Below are positions 33,709-43,165 of a stretch of DNA of 64,000 bases, piece after piece (position 1 is the stretch's first letter; each line of letters begins with the position of its first letter). Both the position numbers and the translations under genes were made by a program. The stretch is from Leptospira ainazelensis (GTDB taxonomy: Bacteria > Spirochaetota > Leptospiria > Leptospirales > Leptospiraceae): contig NZ_JAFFPT010000079.1 in assembly GCF_016918785.1 (NCBI RefSeq), positions 62,001-126,000 of the forward strand, in the 5' to 3' direction. Below the pieces are notes generated by a model that was given only the letters and a program-made list of their open reading frames with translations, was not told the origin of the DNA and did no database searches.

Positions 33709-35184
33709 ATGATTGCCCGAAAGAAGTTCATAACAAAAGTTATACAACAAATGCTTATACGAAAAAATTCAGTCGCAACTTTCTGTCGCATTTCCTTTTT
33801 AGTGATTCTGTCTTCATATTCTATTCAAAATTGTAGAAAATCGAAACCGATAGGAAATGGTTACGTTTTAATAGCAGGCCTTTGCGTCCATAAAGAGCCT
33901 ACCTACAAAAGCGAGTGTTCAAATCGTTTACAACGTGGGACATTAACGCAAATTCTGGATTATAAAATCAAAGACAAAGAAGAAAAGAATAATCTGCTTT
34001 GGTACCGTGTCCAAGCCGGAAAAATCAACGGATATATATCGGTAGACGAGGAGATAAGCAACGGTAGCTTTGCTTCTATTTTTCCGATGGAAACAAAGCT
34101 ACAATACGTCGACGCATCCGTATTGAGAGTTCGCTCCATGCCTTCTCTGCTTGGCGAGGTCATCGAAAATATCCCAAAAGGGACGGAGGTTTCCGTGATC
34201 GGAAGCACGCCCTATAAAATGAAAATAGAGGATAAATACGATAGTTGGTCCGAAGTAATCACTCCTTCCGGAAAGGTAGGCTTTAGTTATTCCGGTTTTC
34301 TAAGTACGAATACGGCAGTAAATGTGGAGACGGATTTCGAACCTGCCGACGGAATCTTAATTCTATCGAACAACTCGCCGACCTTTTGGTCCAATCCCGG
34401 TGTACAACTTGGTCAACTCGATGGTTGCAATTCGGATCGACCCGGTAAATATCTGAAAGTCGAAGGGAGCAAATCGGTAAACAAGGAAAAATATTTTTTA
34501 GTAAACAGAAAAATAAATTATTACGGTTTTAATTCTTTAGAATCGGGAGGTTGTATCAACGCATGGGTTCAAGATACTGAAGGAGACCTCGTTAAAAACT
34601 TTTACGAATGGTCCTTGAAACAGCACGGGGGTTCATTCGATCCAAAATTAGTTCAAATTCTCCATGAAGACGTGGAATCCCTTACGGACCTGAGTACGCT
34701 GGAGGTCAACGATCTTGGAAATTCCGGAAAAAAAGACGAGGCATTATTCGAAATAACCTACGAAGCGATCGATGAAGACTTTAATCAGAAACGGAAAATC
34801 CATAAACTATACGCGAAAAATCAACAAGGTTATTTCGAGTTAATGGATAATTTAGGTCGTGAAAGTTATAGCGAAGACTTCGACGACGATGGAATCGGAG
34901 AATGGATTGTAAAAACAAGCTTACGATCGGGGGAACAGACTACTTACTACTCGCGATCCGGAAACACTTTTAAACCTTTTTTAGAAATAGAAGATTCTGA
35001 ATACAACCCGTGCGGTATCAGAATCAATGATTCAACGGATATCGGTGCTTATAGGGCATCTATGGAATTACCAAGCCCGCGGTGCTCCGTTGATATTGCA
35101 AAAACGATTTTTACTTTTTCGATCGAAAATAAAAAGGCCAGATATAAATTTTCGAAAGGCAAGTTGATCGCGTTAAAAAAGTAA
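33709..35184 (+). CDS. Lipoprotein with bacterial SH3-like domain
   Basis: It has 491 residues from the ATG at 33709; an in-frame ATG at 33751 gives a more usual signal peptide (MLIRKNSVATF...SSYSIQNC, with Cys as the likely lipidation site). A bacterial SH3-type domain is visible at about residues 140-205 (VLRVRSMPSLLGEVIENIPK, then GTEVSVIG), preceded by a second, weaker SH3-like segment. The C-terminal half (LYAKNQQGYFELMDNLGRES; DDDGIGEW) has no recognised family. Likely envelope-anchored. The cytochrome gene starts 2 bp after its stop, so they form an operon. Confidence 0.72.
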   Translation: MIARKKFITKVIQQMLIRKNSVATFCRISFLVILSSYSIQNCRKSKPIGNGYVLIAGLCVHKEPTYKSECSNRLQRGTLTQILDYKIKDKEEKNNLLWYRVQAGKINGYISVDEEISNGSFASIFPMETKLQYVDASVLRVRSMPSLLGEVIENIPKGTEVSVIGSTPYKMKIEDKYDSWSEVITPSGKVGFSYSGFLSTNTAVNVETDFEPADGILILSNNSPTFWSNPGVQLGQLDGCNSDRPGKYLKVEGSKSVNKEKYFLVNRKINYYGFNSLESGGCINAWVQDTEGDLVKNFYEWSLKQHGGSFDPKLVQILHEDVESLTDLSTLEVNDLGNSGKKDEALFEITYEAIDEDFNQKRKIHKLYAKNQQGYFELMDNLGRESYSEDFDDDGIGEWIVKTSLRSGEQTTYYSRSGNTFKPFLEIEDSEYNPCGIRINDSTDIGAYRASMELPSPRCSVDIAKTIFTFSIENKKARYKFSKGKLIALKK

Positions 35185-35186
35185 TT

Positions 35187-36326
35187 TTGAGAATTATCGT
35201 TTTCTTATCTTTAATCCTAATGAATTGTAGCGAGGACAAAACACTCGCAAAGGTCTTTCGATTTTCGAATGGAATACACCCAGTTTATTTCGATCAACAG
35301 AGCGACCTTGCAAAAAATCTACTGAATAACGCAACTTTCAAAGATAGTGAATCGTGTAAGTTTTGCCACAAGAATATTTTCGAGAACTGGCAGAGATCAA
35401 TGCATCGACAATCCTTTACGAATTCGTTTTATCAGGAAAGTCATAGGAAGGAGCCGATGTCATGGTGTTTAAATTGTCACTCCCCACTGCTTTCTAAAGG
35501 AGAGGACGAAAAAGATCAACGCAAACGAATTCTAAAAGAAGAAGGTGTATCTTGTATCGTTTGTCACGTAAGAGAAGGGAAAATTCTTGCGGCAAAAAAA
35601 CCTAAACTCAATTCATCTGTACATGTATACGCAGAATCGCCAATTTTGAAAAAAAGCGAATTCTGCGCGAGTTGTCATCAATTCAATTTTCCGACGAACG
35701 GGACTTTAAGCGAAGCGATGCATAAAGAATTCAAATATTCTAATTTACCGATGCAAAATACTTATAATGAATGGAAAGAGTCTGTATGGGAAGACGGAAA
35801 AAATTGTCAATCATGTCACCTATTCCCAAAAACAAAACGATCACATTCCTTTCCGGGAGGCCATGACCTCAATTATCTCTCCGATGCTTTCAACGTTCAA
35901 CTCCAAAGAATCGGCAAGAGAGAGTTTATCTTAGTCGTTTCTCTATTAAAAACGGGACATGCATTCCCGACGGGAGATCTATTTCGCGCGTTGCGGATTC
36001 ATATATTGGATGAGAAAGGCCAATTGATTAAAGAATGGATCTTAAAAAAAACCTACACATCGTCTTTGGATAAAAACCCGAATGCACCGCCGAAATCCTT
36101 AATAAACGACTTCGTTTTTCAACCTCAAAACGACAAAAAAAAGCCTTCCATACAACTGTTCCATTTTACTCATACAAAAGAATCGAGTTTTTTTCAATAC
36201 AGATTGTATATCGATTACCTAAACGGATTTTCGCACGCTTTTGGAAATGTTCCTCTTGAAAAGTCGATTCTTCTTTTTAAGAAAGGTACGATAGAAATTA
36301 CTCCGGCCGAACCTAACCAAGGATAG
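35187..36326 (+). CDS. Five-haem c-type cytochrome lipoprotein
   Basis: The 379-residue protein starts at TTG, with a short hydrophobic signal ending LILMNC (lipoprotein-like). Five CxxCH haem-attachment motifs are visible: CKFCH (~57), CLNCH (~94), CIVCH (~122), CASCH (~161) and CQSCH (~208). Distal His residues such as those in SMHRQSF and GGHDLNY could ligate haem. Spacing recalls cytochrome c554/NapC-related multihaem electron carriers. The C-terminal ~150 residues form a beta-rich domain without Cys. Role inferred: periplasmic or surface electron transfer. Confidence 0.83.
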   Translation: MRIIVFLSLILMNCSEDKTLAKVFRFSNGIHPVYFDQQSDLAKNLLNNATFKDSESCKFCHKNIFENWQRSMHRQSFTNSFYQESHRKEPMSWCLNCHSPLLSKGEDEKDQRKRILKEEGVSCIVCHVREGKILAAKKPKLNSSVHVYAESPILKKSEFCASCHQFNFPTNGTLSEAMHKEFKYSNLPMQNTYNEWKESVWEDGKNCQSCHLFPKTKRSHSFPGGHDLNYLSDAFNVQLQRIGKREFILVVSLLKTGHAFPTGDLFRALRIHILDEKGQLIKEWILKKTYTSSLDKNPNAPPKSLINDFVFQPQNDKKKPSIQLFHFTHTKESSFFQYRLYIDYLNGFSHAFGNVPLEKSILLFKKGTIEITPAEPNQG

Positions 36327-36417
36327 CCGCCCCTATTTTAGTGAAAGTGAATGTAGTTTTATGAATGTTCCAACATTATAATCGCAAAAATTATTCATAA
36401 ATCCATAATACCACCTC

Positions 36418-36930
36418 TTAACTGACAGCGGCCTTAAGCGCTGCGATATCAATTTTCTGCATCTTCAGCATCGCTTGTGTGGCACGCTCCGCCTTTGTTC
36501 GATCTTTATGCGACACAAGTTTTAAGAGAATCTTTGGCGTAACCTGCCACCACAAGCCGTATTTATCCTGAACCCAGCCGCACATACTTTCTTTCCCTCC
36601 TCCCGCAAGAAGGGCGTTCCAATAATAATCGACCTCTTTTTGAGTGTCTACGCTGATCATGAAGGAGACACCCCAAGTAAATTGAAAATCAGGCCCGCCG
36701 TTGTAAGCAAAAAACTTTTGACCGTTTAGGATAAAATCCGCCCGCATTGGGTTTGCCGACAGAATTTTGGATTTCTTAAATATCGATACATAGAATTTTG
36801 CAGCTTCTTCGGTATTCGCGTTGAACATCAGAAAAGGTGTAATACTGTGCGACGGAGCGCTCACATATTCTATTTTTATTCCGTCTGATTTAGGTTTTGT
36901 CGGACTGAGTTTCTTTTTTAATTTCACCAT
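36418..36930 (-). CDS. VOC-superfamily (PhnB-like) protein
   Basis: The 170-residue protein has the PhnB/3-demethylubiquinone-methyltransferase-like VOC fold: ITPFLMFNANTEEAAKFYVS, FAYNGGPDFQFTWGVSFMI, then CGWVQDKYGLWWQVTPKIL. These proteins are often encoded with ArsR/SRPBCC genes, as here on the opposite strand, and their substrates are largely unknown. Its ATG has a strong AAGGAG site. A 35-codon ORF with its own SD ends 13 bp upstream. Confidence 0.87.
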   Translation of the reverse strand: MVKLKKKLSPTKPKSDGIKIEYVSAPSHSITPFLMFNANTEEAAKFYVSIFKKSKILSANPMRADFILNGQKFFAYNGGPDFQFTWGVSFMISVDTQKEVDYYWNALLAGGGKESMCGWVQDKYGLWWQVTPKILLKLVSHKDRTKAERATQAMLKMQKIDIAALKAAVS

Positions 36931-36943
36931 GTTTTTCTCCTTT

Positions 36944-37051
36944 TTATCCTAATTCTTCTTTAAATCTGATCCAGGGCGAAACCTTCGGCTCGCTCAGAGG
37001 AAGTGTGTAAACCTTGATTCGCAGGCGGCGCAGTATTCGATAACTATACAT
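36944..37051 (-). CDS. Possible 35-residue leader ORF before the VOC gene
   Basis: ATG at 37051 follows GAGGAG with a good spacing, and the TAA lies 13 bp before the VOC start codon. The product is basic at its start (MYSYRILRRLRIK) and ends WIRFKEELG. It could be a leader peptide, a small protein, or the remnant of a longer gene. Conservation would decide. Confidence 0.4.
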   Translation of the reverse strand: MYSYRILRRLRIKVYTLPLSEPKVSPWIRFKEELG

Positions 37052-37552
37052 AAATTGTCTCCTCTTTCCGGAGTTCCGCTCCATCATCGTTCTAAATAAT
37101 ATTCTAATAAATGATTGAGCAACGTGGATTTTTTTAAATATTTTTCTATTTTAAAAATTAACTAAACTTTCTAAGTTTAACTTTTCGAGTCATTTTTATG
37201 ATTCCGTATTCCAAAATCTCAACTATCTGGATTCTTTCTACCGCTTATAAAGGATCGAATACGAAAAATATATCGCCAAGTTCAAAACGAAAGAACGCCG
37301 ATTTCAACGATTTTTTATCTTGAGATGCGGCTGCCTTTCCTTCTCTGAAATCATTGCGACTTTACGATTCGCCTCCTCGTGTCCGCAAAAGGCCGAAAAT
37401 TGCCGTCAAAACCGAAAACCATAGCCGATGCCGCGTTAAGGAATCTCAAATTTTTCCGGGAAATACCCATAGGCCGGCCTGTATTGAAAAAGCAGCAAAA
37501 AGACTTGACATTCTTTAATTATATAACTACATAATTATATAATTAATTAGCT
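37052..37552. other. Gene-free region ahead of the ArsR gene
   Basis: No ORF with coding character is seen. The region ends with the ArsR-gene promoter described separately. The middle section (37200-37450) has no inverted repeats that I could recognise. Confidence 0.4.
37505..37550 (+). promoter_or_regulatory. Promoter and possible ArsR operator
   Basis: TTGACA (37505-37510) is followed by a 17-bp spacer and TACATA (37528-37533). Two ATTATATAA repeats lie across and after the -10 element, just before the ATG at 37553. Autoregulated ArsR genes often carry such AT-rich repeats at this position. Confidence 0.55.
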
Positions 37553-37888
37553 ATGCAAAACCTCGACTCCACCTTCGCCGCACTCGCCGATTCAACCCGC
37601 CGCACGATACTCATGCGTCTTGCGAAAGGAGACTTAACGGTTATGGAGCTGGCTAAACCCTTCAAAATGAGCCAACCTGCCATTTCTCGCCACCTCAAAA
37701 TTTTGGAGCAAGCGGGCCTTATCTCAACAACGGTCCGCGCTCAGGCCCGCCCGCGAAGGCTTGAAACAGGGCCGCTCAAAAAAGCGACCGATTGGATTGA
37801 GAAACACCGCCTGATCTGGGAGAAACGTTACCAAGCGATCGACGGACTGCTCGAGGAATTGAAAACGATGCAAACAAAAGGAGACTGA
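37553..37888 (+). CDS. ArsR-family transcriptional regulator
   Basis: The 111-residue winged-helix repressor has the classic order: FAALADSTRRTILMRLAKG, TVMELAKPFKMSQPAISRHL, KILEQAGLI, and a basic wing (RAQARPRRLE). The metal-binding CxC of arsenic sensors is absent, so it belongs to the metal-independent subgroup commonly paired with an SRPBCC gene. The stop is 5 bp before that gene. GC content is higher than in neighbouring genes, which may indicate transfer. Confidence 0.9.
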   Translation: MQNLDSTFAALADSTRRTILMRLAKGDLTVMELAKPFKMSQPAISRHLKILEQAGLISTTVRAQARPRRLETGPLKKATDWIEKHRLIWEKRYQAIDGLLEELKTMQTKGD

Positions 37889-37893
37889 CAAAA

Positions 37894-38403
37894 ATGAAAA
37901 CCGATCAAAACGAATTGAAGATAGAGCTTCGAGGCGAAACGGAAGTTGTGCTCACACGGTATTTCGCAGCACCGCGTAAATTGGTATTCGATTGTTTTAC
38001 CAAACCGGAACTGATACTTCGATGGCTAACTGGTCCCGAAGGCTGGACGCTTAAAACTTGTGAGAACGATCTTAAGGTCGGCGGCAAATATCTGTATGTC
38101 TTTGCCGACTCAAAAGGAAACAAAATGGGGATTTATGGAAAATTCCTAGAGGTGATTGTACCCGAGAAAGTCGCGAATAATGAGAATTATGCAACGGACA
38201 TGTCTACGTTTAATCCGGATGGTCCGGAAAACCCAGACGCAACCGTCGAATCACGCACCTTCACAACGGAAGGCAATCGTACACTCTTGACGCACGTGTG
38301 GAAATATGCTTCGGCGGAAGCACGCGAACTCGAGGCCGGTGCGGCTGATGGCTGGATACCACTCTGCATAGAACTTGACAAATTATTGTTGGAGATATGC
38401 TGA
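37894..38403 (+). CDS. SRPBCC (AHSA1-like) domain protein
   Basis: The 169-residue START-like protein has VVLTRYFAAPRKLVFDCFTK, the WLTGPEGW segment and a C-terminal helix (GAADGWIPLCIELDKLL), as in AHSA1/activator-like SRPBCC proteins. They bind hydrophobic ligands. It is co-transcribed with the ArsR regulator (5-bp spacing), a pairing widespread in bacteria. A hairpin terminator follows at 38631. Confidence 0.88.
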   Translation: MKTDQNELKIELRGETEVVLTRYFAAPRKLVFDCFTKPELILRWLTGPEGWTLKTCENDLKVGGKYLYVFADSKGNKMGIYGKFLEVIVPEKVANNENYATDMSTFNPDGPENPDATVESRTFTTEGNRTLLTHVWKYASAEARELEAGAADGWIPLCIELDKLLLEIC

Positions 38404-38705
38404 AAATCGAATGTTTTTCGCTCGGCACCCAAGATCCTTCGTCGTGCAAACCGGGAGCCTTTTGTATAACGCTCTTCGCCGAAGGTTTTTCGGGTTAAGT
38501 TGATAGTGATCGATTTGGTTTATAGAAACACCTTAGTAAATTGAGGTTATCTATATGCGAGTTTATTTGACTTTACTGTGTTGGAGTTGCGGCTATGCAG
38601 ATTTTTTTTTACAGGGTGCGGGATGGTAAGAAAACGAAACCCGGGACATTCGGAGCAACCGTTGGGTTTCGTTTTTTACACGTTATGCGATGCTTAAGAA
38701 ACAAA
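38404..38705. other. Intergenic region with a possible small ORF and a terminator
   Basis: A 24-codon ORF (38555-38629, MRVYLTLLCWSCGYA...) has GAGG 7-10 bases upstream and looks like a truncated signal peptide. A long terminator follows at 38631. Nothing else is seen. Confidence 0.35.
38631..38677. terminator. Bidirectional terminator
   Basis: AAAACGAAACCC (38631-38642) pairs perfectly over 12 bp with GGGTTTCGTTTT (38664-38675), with T residues on both strands. It serves the SRPBCC operon and the convergent lipoprotein gene. Confidence 0.85.
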
Positions 38706-39803
38706 TTATTCGCGGCGAATATCGGAATCTTTATAACGAATATTCCCTACATAGGGAGTTCCGTTGATAAGAAGTCCAAACTGAATATCATTCCGAATTT
38801 CCACTTTGTAATTTCCGGAAACCAAATCTTGAGGTGTAAACAAGGCTTGAGTTTGGTTCAATCTAACCTTTGCTTCATAAAACCAAACATGAGATGAATT
38901 TTGTTTCGCGGGGAAAAAACAATCCGCCATGTTCAAATACCCTCTTCCGATCGTCTGATTTCCATTCGAAGGATGAGACAACAACACGGTCAGACGGAAA
39001 TCTTTGATGTCCGTAAAAAGCGCACTGTTCTCGAACGAAGGCAAACGATATTTTACTTTTGCATAACAATCGGAGGCGTCCGCAGATTCGCAAACAAAAG
39101 AAACTTTCGCGTCAAAGGAATCATAAGGAGCTTCGAACCTTTCTGCACTCTTCCATTTATGAACAAGATTTCCCACACCGAAAGGATTATTCGCCGGTCT
39201 TTCGGCGAGATTGAAACTGAGCTCATTATCCGCGTTCGAATCAACGAGGTCCGTCGACAATCTTGAAATTCCAGGATACTCGTGTTGAAACGGTAGGTTA
39301 AAACGGATTGTATTTGAGTTTGGTCTGGTCGGATCCGTAAACGTTCCACTTCCGACTCCTGACGATCCTATCCTCATATCCAGGCGATAAGACTTAGAAG
39401 TGACCGGGCGGTCGAATAGGGCTTCCACTACGATTTGGCCGGACGTATTCGGTTGGATCTGTTTAACCTTTACCTCCTCGCCTTCTTGAAGATCGCCCAT
39501 AGGAAGTCCACTCACCGCACAACTTTGTCCCAAGGGAAGATATCCCAAATCCGTTAAACTAAAAACCTTCATACTTCCCGGACTTGGCGTAACGGAGAGT
39601 AAAACGGGTTCACTTCCCATTGTTTCTCCCGGATTCGAAGGCGATTCGGAAGGAATGGTTCCGCCTTGCCCCGTTGTGAGAAGGGGAACAACGGTTTCCG
39701 TTGTAAGTGCCTTTTTAGAATCTTCATCCTCGCACGATAAAACGAATATACTGAGCGCGATTAGAGCACCGATCGATATCTTTTTAATACTGGTTTGAAT
39801 CAT
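38706..39803 (-). CDS. Hypothetical lipoprotein
   Basis: The start is placed at the ATG at 39803 (365 residues), because TAGGAAA precedes it and it opens a signal peptide, MIQTSIKKISIG to FVLSC, with a lipobox-like VLSC. A start at 39875 would put 24 residues before that signal. The mature protein is beta-rich with several Cys and Asn/Ser-rich loops (IGSSGVGSGTFTDPTRPN; LSHPSNGNQTIGRGYLN). I do not recognise a family. It is probably a surface or periplasmic Leptospira protein. Confidence 0.72.
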   Translation of the reverse strand: MIQTSIKKISIGALIALSIFVLSCEDEDSKKALTTETVVPLLTTGQGGTIPSESPSNPGETMGSEPVLLSVTPSPGSMKVFSLTDLGYLPLGQSCAVSGLPMGDLQEGEEVKVKQIQPNTSGQIVVEALFDRPVTSKSYRLDMRIGSSGVGSGTFTDPTRPNSNTIRFNLPFQHEYPGISRLSTDLVDSNADNELSFNLAERPANNPFGVGNLVHKWKSAERFEAPYDSFDAKVSFVCESADASDCYAKVKYRLPSFENSALFTDIKDFRLTVLLSHPSNGNQTIGRGYLNMADCFFPAKQNSSHVWFYEAKVRLNQTQALFTPQDLVSGNYKVEIRNDIQFGLLINGTPYVGNIRYKDSDIRRE

Positions 39804-40223
39804 TTTCCTACCACTCCAAAAACTATTATGAAGGTTTTTTAGAAAATTGAGAGAGAATGGAGTCAGCATCATCACTCGCTCAATATTGCAACTGTTCTAA
39901 ATCTTACCTTCACCTTCTTTTTGTTATACCAACGGAAAAGTACTTTTTCTCAATATCTGAATCGTATATCGCCAAAGGGAACAAAAGACTCTGAGGGAGA
40001 CATGAAAACTCTCTTTAAAGAAGAAAAAAAAGAAATCGAAATCCTTTCTCTTTGTCATCTTGCTTTTTTTAAGCGTTTTTTTTACAAAACAAAGTTGAAA
40101 TTAGGAAATCGAATATTCTAAAGTTGTGAAAATTCTAAATTGAAAGAGCTGAATTAGCAAGTCTTTACAAACGGAAGAGGTTAGACATCCTTGAGGCAAA
40201 AGTTCAATCGATTCGATTTAAAA
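39804..40223. other. Gene-free region
   Basis: No convincing ORF is seen. It is AT-rich with poly-purine stretches around 40000-40060. It presumably holds the promoter of the lipoprotein gene at its left edge; the amidase gene ends on its right edge. No clear hairpin was seen. Confidence 0.4.
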
Positions 40224-41633
40224 TCAATCTCCGCCATCAACGATTTGAAAGTAATTTCCGTCCTTCCATTTTTCATAACGCGACCAGTTGATCTTCTTGC
40301 CGACCGGAACATAAGGATACTCTTGGTGTTTGATCTTGATTCCGTGGACTAAGGAATAGATTCCCGCGGCGAGAGAGATCGCGACGTCCTTTCTACGTTT
40401 TGTCATCAGAGTCATATCTTTCTCTTTGTCTATATAACCGATTTCTAAATAAGCGGAGATCGCGTTTACAAAGGTGGGTAACGCGTATGTGGAAAGATAA
40501 GGTTTGTTGATCGGTCCGGGTTCGGGAGAATCCTCGTCTTCGCTTCTTTTACGAAGTCCGTATTGCACAAAACGCATAAGCTCCGCGGAAGCATAGTGGT
40601 TGTCGCCTCCAAAACCTTCTCTTCCGTCCTCTCTTCTCCAGAGTTCGGGATCGGCTTTTTCTCTTTCCCAAAACTTTCCTTCAGCGGAAAAACTTTTGTG
40701 AGTTTTAGAATACGGTCCTTTTCCGCCGACCTTGGCCAATTCTTCCCAACCCGGAAGGTCTTTGTATCTCCAAGTGATCATGTTCTGACGATAACCTTCA
40801 AACGCGGAAAGGTCGGTTTTTTTTCCGCTCTTGTTCGGCCAATACCCGTGAAAATAAATCCAAGCATCCGCGACCGCGTTCTCCAGACGAGACCAGCCTT
40901 CCTTGAAAATCATCCAGTGACTCCAAGGAGATTCGGTAAACTTTTCTTCCTTGTATCTTCCTTCCGAAATCCCTTTTAGAACATAGAAAGTTCTGTAAGA
41001 AGGAGAAAGGACCGCCGCCATTCCGCCGGGATGTTCCTTGTAACTAGGATTGAGATGAAGAGAAACAACCAAGTTCGGTTTTTCCTGATTGATAAACGAA
41101 ATTCTTCCCTGTTTGATTTTTTTAGTTTTTTTATCGGGATAATCAAAAAGACGATATGGACCGTTCGGATCTTCGCTTGCCGAGTATTCCCTTTCTTCGG
41201 CGTTTCCGTTTCTCGTCATGACCGAATCGATTTTGATCCAAGGAAGATCCTCGTTCGTAAAGGTTTTCATATGCGATTTGAAAGTTTCAAAACCGTCTTC
41301 CGTTCTCGTGAGATCGAGAATGTCTTTGAGTTCTTTAGCAAGTTCTAATACAACTGCCCTTTCTTTTCTTCCTTTGGCGGAAGCCCCGGCTTTATAGAGT
41401 TCTAGATATTTATCCGAGATGGGATCGTATTTATCCCCGTGGTCTTCCTTCGGTTTGAGATCGACTCCCCCGTGTCCGGGATCGATCACTACCTTAAAAG
41501 TTTTAACGGGAGATTGAACGGAAGAATCGGGTTCTTCTTTTTTTCCCGGGCCGGCCTCTGCAACCGCCCCCGAAAGGAAAATCGATAAAAGAAAAAAATT
41601 TAAAAAGAAGGAAAAGTTTTTCAGTCGCCTCAC
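40224..41633 (-). CDS. N-acetylmuramoyl-L-alanine amidase (Amidase_3)
   Basis: The 469-residue protein starts at GTG and has a signal peptide ([19 protein letters not shown]). The Amidase_3 zinc ligands are in [10 protein letters not shown] (about 51-60) and the later His in VVSLHLNPS (about 190); the Glu of [13 protein letters not shown] lies between them. It cleaves the bond between MurNAc and the stem peptide in peptidoglycan. The long inserts relative to AmiC-type enzymes are a Leptospira-like feature. Its start overlaps the stop of the upstream helical-protein gene (TAGTG), so the two are coupled. Confidence 0.86.
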   Translation of the reverse strand: MRRLKNFSFFLNFFLLSIFLSGAVAEAGPGKKEEPDSSVQSPVKTFKVVIDPGHGGVDLKPKEDHGDKYDPISDKYLELYKAGASAKGRKERAVVLELAKELKDILDLTRTEDGFETFKSHMKTFTNEDLPWIKIDSVMTRNGNAEEREYSASEDPNGPYRLFDYPDKKTKKIKQGRISFINQEKPNLVVSLHLNPSYKEHPGGMAAVLSPSYRTFYVLKGISEGRYKEEKFTESPWSHWMIFKEGWSRLENAVADAWIYFHGYWPNKSGKKTDLSAFEGYRQNMITWRYKDLPGWEELAKVGGKGPYSKTHKSFSAEGKFWEREKADPELWRREDGREGFGGDNHYASAELMRFVQYGLRKRSEDEDSPEPGPINKPYLSTYALPTFVNAISAYLEIGYIDKEKDMTLMTKRRKDVAISLAAGIYSLVHGIKIKHQEYPYVPVGKKINWSRYEKWKDGNYFQIVDGGD

Positions 41634-42400
41634 TATTTTTTCTGCGGATCCTTATTGTCTGAGCTTTCGGAGAACACCATATTTCGGTTGTCGCTCAGGT
41701 CCACTTTATATTTTTCACGAACGTTCTTACCCTCTTCTTCCGCCTTCAGTTTGCTCAAAATCGAAATTCCGTATTCTTTTGCTAAACGGAAGTGAATGAG
41801 AGAATCCTTATATCTCGAATCTTTCCGCATTCTATCCGCTTGGATCATCTGGTAGTATGCGATCTGGAGTTTATGATGATTGGTGGAAATTTCGCGGCTT
41901 CTCGCCGAAGCGGACGGAGTGAGTCCGTTCTGGGTTTGTTCCACGCTTACGATAGTATCCGCACATTCTCCGAGAAGTTGGTCCGTCCTTTTGTTATACT
42001 GATCCGAAAACTTGTTATAGAGTTTGTCCACATTCTCGCTAGTCTCGCGCATCTTTCTTCCCGCGACCACGTATTGTCTTCTGTAATAATAATGCAAAGC
42101 GTCGTTGTATTGTTTCCAGATGGCGTTTAATTCTTCATTGGAACCTTGAACGCTCGAGCCGAAGTTTTTAGTCACGGTGGAAAGAGCGTGAATATCGTTT
42201 TTGACTCTTTCTTTTACGGAATCCAAAGTTCTCGCATAATGAAATTCTTCCAAATAGTCGCCTTGGTACTTCGGATCGTTGGCCGCGCTCGCGAGTTCGC
42301 TTCCCTTTTCTTCGTCTTTAGCCGAGCCGGATTGGGCGCCTATGGAAACAGTAACAAATAAGAATAGGGCGAATGAAATCTGGAAACTTTTTAATGACAT
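41633..42400 (-). CDS. Secreted helical protein coupled to the amidase
   Basis: The 255-residue protein has a signal peptide ([17 protein letters not shown]) and is otherwise strongly helical with coiled-coil character ([23 protein letters not shown] of charged helices to residue 230) and a disordered C-terminus. No family is recognised. Its overlap with the amidase gene suggests an accessory or regulatory role for that enzyme in the periplasm, as coiled-coil partners such as EnvC do elsewhere; that is inference. Confidence 0.72.
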   Translation of the reverse strand: MSLKSFQISFALFLFVTVSIGAQSGSAKDEEKGSELASAANDPKYQGDYLEEFHYARTLDSVKERVKNDIHALSTVTKNFGSSVQGSNEELNAIWKQYNDALHYYYRRQYVVAGRKMRETSENVDKLYNKFSDQYNKRTDQLLGECADTIVSVEQTQNGLTPSASARSREISTNHHKLQIAYYQMIQADRMRKDSRYKDSLIHFRLAKEYGISILSKLKAEEEGKNVREKYKVDLSDNRNMVFSESSDNKDPQKK

Positions 42401-42454
42401 GCGAATCTCCTACGCGGAAGTATAACACAGCGTTTTAAAACGCAACTAGTATTT

Positions 42455-43165
42455 TTAGAGTTTGTTTTGCGATTCAAAACCGTTCTTCTCTCGAAAACGG
42501 ATTTGGAGCAAACCGTCTCCGACCGGAAACAGAGTATAGAAAAGTTCGGAAGCCCTGACTTCTTCCCAAAATTCTCTTACGGCTTTATCCGAAGGAGCCT
42601 GTCTTGATGGGTCGAAAATTCTTCCGTGCCAGAGCACGTTATCGAACACAGCGACGTCCGGTTTTAGTTCTTTTAAGATTCGAAAAATTTCGGGATAAAG
42701 AACCTTATCACAATCTATGAATACGAATTTCCCCTTCCATTCTTTCGCGTTTTTTTCGTTAGCTTCTTTCAAATACTGAAGACAGTGAGTTTTGAGAAGG
42801 TGAATCTCCAAATCTCCAAATGGATGTTTTTCGAGATAAGAACGAACCTTCGCGATGTAGTAGATCTCTCTTTCCAAAGAAACCACCTTCGCGATTTTTT
42901 TTAAACCGCATGCCATCCAAAAAAGGGAAATCCCGTAGCCGGTTCCCAATTCTAAAATTTCTTCCGGTTGTTCCGTCTCTACTAAAAATTTGAGAACGGA
43001 ACCGGAAGCGGGAGTTAAGACGGGAACACCTTCCGCAGCGGCGTCCTCTTCCATCTGATAAAGAATCGCGATCGGACGAGGAATCAGTTCGGAATCGATT
43101 TTTTCTTCCAGACCTTCCAGAAACACGGAGGTCCCGTATTTTCCCGGAGGACTTCCCTTGCTCAT
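42455..43165 (-). CDS. Class I SAM-dependent (O-)methyltransferase
   Basis: The 236-residue protein has the motif [16 protein letters not shown] (about 74-88), an acidic loop after the second strand (VSLEREIY), [15 protein letters not shown] and [14 protein letters not shown]. These match the O-methyltransferase family 3 (caffeoyl-CoA-OMT-like) layout. Substrate unknown. It overlaps the MBL hydrolase gene by 4 bp (ATGA-type), so they are co-transcribed with the M16 genes upstream. Confidence 0.83.
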   Translation of the reverse strand: MSKGSPPGKYGTSVFLEGLEEKIDSELIPRPIAILYQMEEDAAAEGVPVLTPASGSVLKFLVETEQPEEILELGTGYGISLFWMACGLKKIAKVVSLEREIYYIAKVRSYLEKHPFGDLEIHLLKTHCLQYLKEANEKNAKEWKGKFVFIDCDKVLYPEIFRILKELKPDVAVFDNVLWHGRIFDPSRQAPSDKAVREFWEEVRASELFYTLFPVGDGLLQIRFREKNGFESQNKL

